64,000 nt of DNA. Source: JAVBMU01 sp031551755. GTDB lineage: Bacteria; Actinomycetota; Actinomycetes; Actinomycetales; Cellulomonadaceae. The stretch is taken from positions 1-64,000 of the forward strand of contig JAVBNE010000002.1 of NCBI GenBank assembly GCA_031551755.1, read 5' to 3'. A model generated the notes under the pieces. It was not told the origin of the DNA. It saw only the letters and a list, made by a program, of their open reading frames with translations, and ran no database searches. Below, piece after piece: positions 61,574 to 64,000 of this stretch; the first letter of the stretch is position 1; each line of letters starts with the position of its first letter. Made by a program: the position numbers and the translations under genes.

Positions 61574-61978
61574 CTAGGTGTCGAGGCTGCAACCAGCGAT
61601 GGCGATGGCCTCGATCTCCAGGAGGATCTCGGGTTTGGCGAGGCTGCTTACCTCCACCAAGGTGCAGGCTGGGAAGTCGCCCGTGAAGTACTCCTTGCGG
61701 GCATCCCACACCTGGCTGTTGTGCGCCATGTTCGTGACATAGATCGTCATCTTGACGACATCGTCCATGACGGCACCGGCTTCTTCGACCAGCGCCTTGA
61801 TTTTGTCAAAGATGGTCTTCGCCTGTTCGTACTCGTTTGCGCCGACGATGGTTTGACCGTCGTCGCCTCGCGCGGTCATCCCCGAGACGAAGATGAGGTC
61901 GTCGATGCGCATGCAGTTCGACCACATCCCGGGCGCGGGTTCACGCACGGAGTCGGCAATGAATCTCTGCTTCTTCAC
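61574..61978 (-). CDS. RidA/YjgF family protein
   Basis: 134 aa. GTG 61978 with AGGAGAG upstream. 'LIFVSGMTARGDDGQTIVG', 'AGAVMDDVVKMTIYVTNM' and 'LLEIEAIAIAG' are family motifs. The arginine that binds the carboxylate in true RidA imine deaminases is replaced: 'FPACTLVEV' where RidA has PARS-VEV. It therefore belongs to a pathway-specific branch, such as RutC or 2-aminomuconate deaminase-like proteins. It follows the aldehyde dehydrogenase by 7 bases. Confidence 0.88.
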   Translation of the reverse strand: MKKQRFIADSVREPAPGMWSNCMRIDDLIFVSGMTARGDDGQTIVGANEYEQAKTIFDKIKALVEEAGAVMDDVVKMTIYVTNMAHNSQVWDARKEYFTGDFPACTLVEVSSLAKPEILLEIEAIAIAGCSLDT

Positions 61979-61985
61979 GTCTCTC

Positions 61986-63521
61986 CTAGAGTTGAATCTG
62001 GTTGTCCCAGGCGCTGGTGCCGCCCCAGTTGACGCACACACTCTGGCGGCGCATGTAGCCCTTCCAGGAGTCGGAGCCTGCCGTGCGACCGCCGCCGGTC
62101 TCCTTCTCGCCGCCGAATGCCGAACCGACATCGGCGCCGGTGGTGCCCATGTTGACGCGCACGATCCCGCAGTCGCTGCCCGCCGCGGACAGGAAGGTCT
62201 CGATGTTCGTGAGGTTGGTGCTGTGGATCCCGGAGGCGAGCCCTTGGGCAACCCCGTTGTGGATCTCGATGGCCTCTTCGAGGTCCGTGTAGGTCAGCAC
62301 GGAGACGATCGGCGCGAAGGTCTCCTCCTGGGCGATCTCGAAGTCAGGCCGCACACCGGTGATCAGGCAGGGCTCGACATAGAGGCCCGGGCGGTCGATC
62401 TTCTTCCCGCCGTAGACAACAGTGCCGCCCTGTTCCTGGGCCTTGGCGATGACCGCCTCGTACTGCTGTACAGCGCCCTCATCGATCAAGGGGCCGACGA
62501 GCGTGTCCGCGTCGCGGGGGTCGCCGATCGTGACTTGGTCGAAGGACTTCTTGAGCAGCTCGACCAGTTCGTCGGCGATCGACTCGTGGGCGATCACCCG
62601 TCGTGTGCTCGTGCACCGCTGGCCGGTCGTGCCCACCGCGCCGAAGGTGATCGCCTTGGCGGCAAGCGGCAGATCAGCGGTCTCGTCGACGATGCATCCG
62701 TTGTTCCCGGAGCATTCCAGCAGCGCGCGGCGACCCAGGGTCTGGCCGAGGATGTCGTTGACCCGCTTGCCGACGCCGGTCGACCCGGTGAAGGAGATCA
62801 GCGGCACGCGGGTGTCTCGGATCAGGAGTTCCGCGACATCGTTCTCGGCGGGTAGGAAGAGTGAGAAGACGCCTTCGAAGCCCATTTCCTTGGCGGCCTG
62901 GTTCACCAGTTGCTGCAAGGCAATGGCCGTCAACGGCACCTTGGGGCTCGGCTTCCAGATCACGACGTTGCCGCCGATGGCGGAAAGGAACCCGTTCTGG
63001 GCCCAGACCGCGGCCGGGAAGTTGTAGGCACTGATGATGCCCACGACACCCAACGGCAGCCATTGGTCGTACATCCGGTGATCGACGCGTTGCGACTGCT
63101 GAGTGAAGCCGTACAACATACGGCCCTGGCCGGCGGCCAGGATCGACATGTCGACGACCTCTTTCAGCTCACCTTTGGCCTCCATGATGGACTTGCCCGT
63201 GTCGAGACACACGATGCCGGCGAGGGGGTCCATGTTCTCCTCGACCAGGAGCCCGATGCGCCGGATGAACTCGCCGCGGCGGGGGGCCGGAACCTTGCGC
63301 CAACGCTTCTGGGCCGCGATGGCAGCGGTCATGATCGCGTCGAAGTCCTCAGCGGTGGAGCCCGCGACCTTGGCCACGATCTCACCGTCAGCGGGGCACT
63401 GGGCCTCGATCACTGATCGTCCGTCGGTCGCACCCCAGCCGATTGCGTCGGCGTAGGTGCCGGAGTGAATCTGATCCAGTCCGAAAGTCTTGAGCACTGC
63501 TTGGGTGTCGAACATGTTCAT
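61986..63521 (-). CDS. Aldehyde dehydrogenase, ALDH7-like
   Basis: 511 aa. Catalytic Cys303 ('GTTGQRCTSTRR'), general base Glu269 ('LLECSGNNG'), Asn168 ('ISAYNFPAAVW') and Lys190 for NAD binding. The 'ECSGNN' and 'GQRCTSTRR' forms and the C-terminal 'GSDSWKGYMRRQSVCVNWG' are those of ALDH7A1-type enzymes, which oxidise alpha-aminoadipic semialdehyde and related amino-aldehydes. With a RidA-like gene after it, a semialdehyde with a neighbouring amino or imino group is a plausible substrate. Confidence 0.92.
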   Translation of the reverse strand: MNMFDTQAVLKTFGLDQIHSGTYADAIGWGATDGRSVIEAQCPADGEIVAKVAGSTAEDFDAIMTAAIAAQKRWRKVPAPRRGEFIRRIGLLVEENMDPLAGIVCLDTGKSIMEAKGELKEVVDMSILAAGQGRMLYGFTQQSQRVDHRMYDQWLPLGVVGIISAYNFPAAVWAQNGFLSAIGGNVVIWKPSPKVPLTAIALQQLVNQAAKEMGFEGVFSLFLPAENDVAELLIRDTRVPLISFTGSTGVGKRVNDILGQTLGRRALLECSGNNGCIVDETADLPLAAKAITFGAVGTTGQRCTSTRRVIAHESIADELVELLKKSFDQVTIGDPRDADTLVGPLIDEGAVQQYEAVIAKAQEQGGTVVYGGKKIDRPGLYVEPCLITGVRPDFEIAQEETFAPIVSVLTYTDLEEAIEIHNGVAQGLASGIHSTNLTNIETFLSAAGSDCGIVRVNMGTTGADVGSAFGGEKETGGGRTAGSDSWKGYMRRQSVCVNWGGTSAWDNQIQL

Positions 63522-63551
63522 CCTTTGCCGTGTTGTAGCCGGGCGAGGGCG

Positions 63552-63974
63552 TCAGTCCTTAGCGAGAAAGTCGCCGATGGTCTCGTCCGTGTGGAATTCG
63601 GGCCGCTCGGCATAATGTGGTCCGTCATAGATCTCGATCAGGACGCTGCGTTCATGCGCGAGCGTCGGTCCGTGGGGGTGGCCCTTGGGATTCATGTAGA
63701 ACGATCCAGGTTTGAGCCGGATGGCCGAGTCGGTGTACTCGTAGTCACCTTCCAGGCAATACATGAACTGATTCGAGGCATGCGTGTGCTTGACCGGGAT
63801 CTTGCCGCCTTTCTCATACTCGAGCAGGGCGATCGAGGCGCCGGTGTCCGGGTTCTTCCACAAGAAATACTGTCGGAATCCGTGGTCGGGAAAATCGATC
63901 CATTGATCCTCATCCAGCTCATCGGCATGAATGAGAAGTTCCAGCGATGCCATCGTCGCGGGGTTGATCTCCAT
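63552..63974 (-). CDS. Single-domain cupin protein
   Basis: 140 aa from ATG 63974, chosen because GGAGG lies five bases upstream; ATG 63989 would place this site inside the gene. Cupin motif 1 'KHTHASNQFMYCLEG' (His63, His65, Glu75) and motif 2 'PKGHPHGPTLAHERSV' (His101) can bind a divalent metal. Small cupins of this kind include ring-cleaving and dione-cleaving dioxygenases, but also isomerases. It is the first operon gene visible; more probably follows upstream, to the right of the window. Confidence 0.8.
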   Translation of the reverse strand: MEINPATMASLELLIHADELDEDQWIDFPDHGFRQYFLWKNPDTGASIALLEYEKGGKIPVKHTHASNQFMYCLEGDYEYTDSAIRLKPGSFYMNPKGHPHGPTLAHERSVLIEIYDGPHYAERPEFHTDETIGDFLAKD

Positions 63975-64000
63975 CTTTTCCTCCGTCATGGGCGGCCTGC

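Overview
The window comes from a high-GC actinobacterium. The 16S rRNA fragment, the Glu-tRNA-Gln amidotransferase route, the Mycobacterium-type ilvB-ilvN-ilvC and gltX/tRNA-Glu/tRNA-Gln neighbourhoods and the TANNNT -10 promoters all agree with this. The 16S stretch around 108-125 reads like Propionibacteriaceae, but I could not run a comparison. Facultative anaerobic life is suggested by a class II hybrid cluster protein with its reductase and a Crp/Fnr regulator.

Layout. 1-4395: 3' part of an rRNA operon (partial 16S, 23S, 5S, strong terminator). 4434-7749: gatC-gatA-gatB. 7908-21876: a branched-chain amino acid region with two different ilvD genes in tandem, a pterin dehydratase/glyoxalase fusion, ilvB-ilvN-ilvC, an ASCH protein, leuB, ilvE, a small membrane protein and cimA. 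Two genes here, ilvB and cimA, are each preceded by a short leader peptide rich in Leu/Val or Val/Ile codons, a hairpin, and an intrinsic terminator. This is the layout of ribosome-mediated attenuation. 22021-31404: lipoate ligase, alcohol dehydrogenase, YggS, YccF, TSUP permease, an ECF sigma/CU044_5270 pair, a shortened VIT transporter and a Ski2-like helicase. 31501-35013: hcr-hcp and a Crp/Fnr regulator, with a TTGAC-N4-GTCAA palindrome centred at about -41.5 of the predicted hcp start. 35072-39792: aldo-keto reductase, FAH-family hydrolase, gltX, HAD phosphatase, tRNA-Gln and tRNA-Glu.

39900-47400 looks accessory: a pRiA4b ORF-3 protein, a GNAT/DUF1778 toxin-antitoxin pair with a likely operator, an HTH protein, a broken rmlC-like gene, a GPP34 protein, decayed DNA, a large LPXTG surface protein and a frameshifted CPBP protease. 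47406-51394 is a two-gene DUF6493/SWIM operon that I cannot assign a function. 51582-58014 holds a second ECF sigma pair, a pentapeptide-repeat protein, a divergent MarR/MMPL pair with a shared palindrome, and an AlkZ-like winged-helix protein. 58026-63974 is a reverse-strand catabolic operon (cupin, ALDH7-like dehydrogenase, RidA-like, NCS1 permease, flavin reductase fused to an IclR-like domain, FAH hydrolase) that continues past the right edge.

How the genes work together. CimA plus LeuB (with LeuCD elsewhere) can make 2-ketobutyrate without threonine. IlvBN, IlvC, IlvD and IlvE then finish isoleucine, valine and leucine. GltX, tRNA-Gln and GatCAB form the indirect glutaminyl-tRNA route. 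A recurring feature is a -10 hexamer ending 6-7 bases before the start codon at a dozen or so genes, which predicts widespread leaderless mRNAs.
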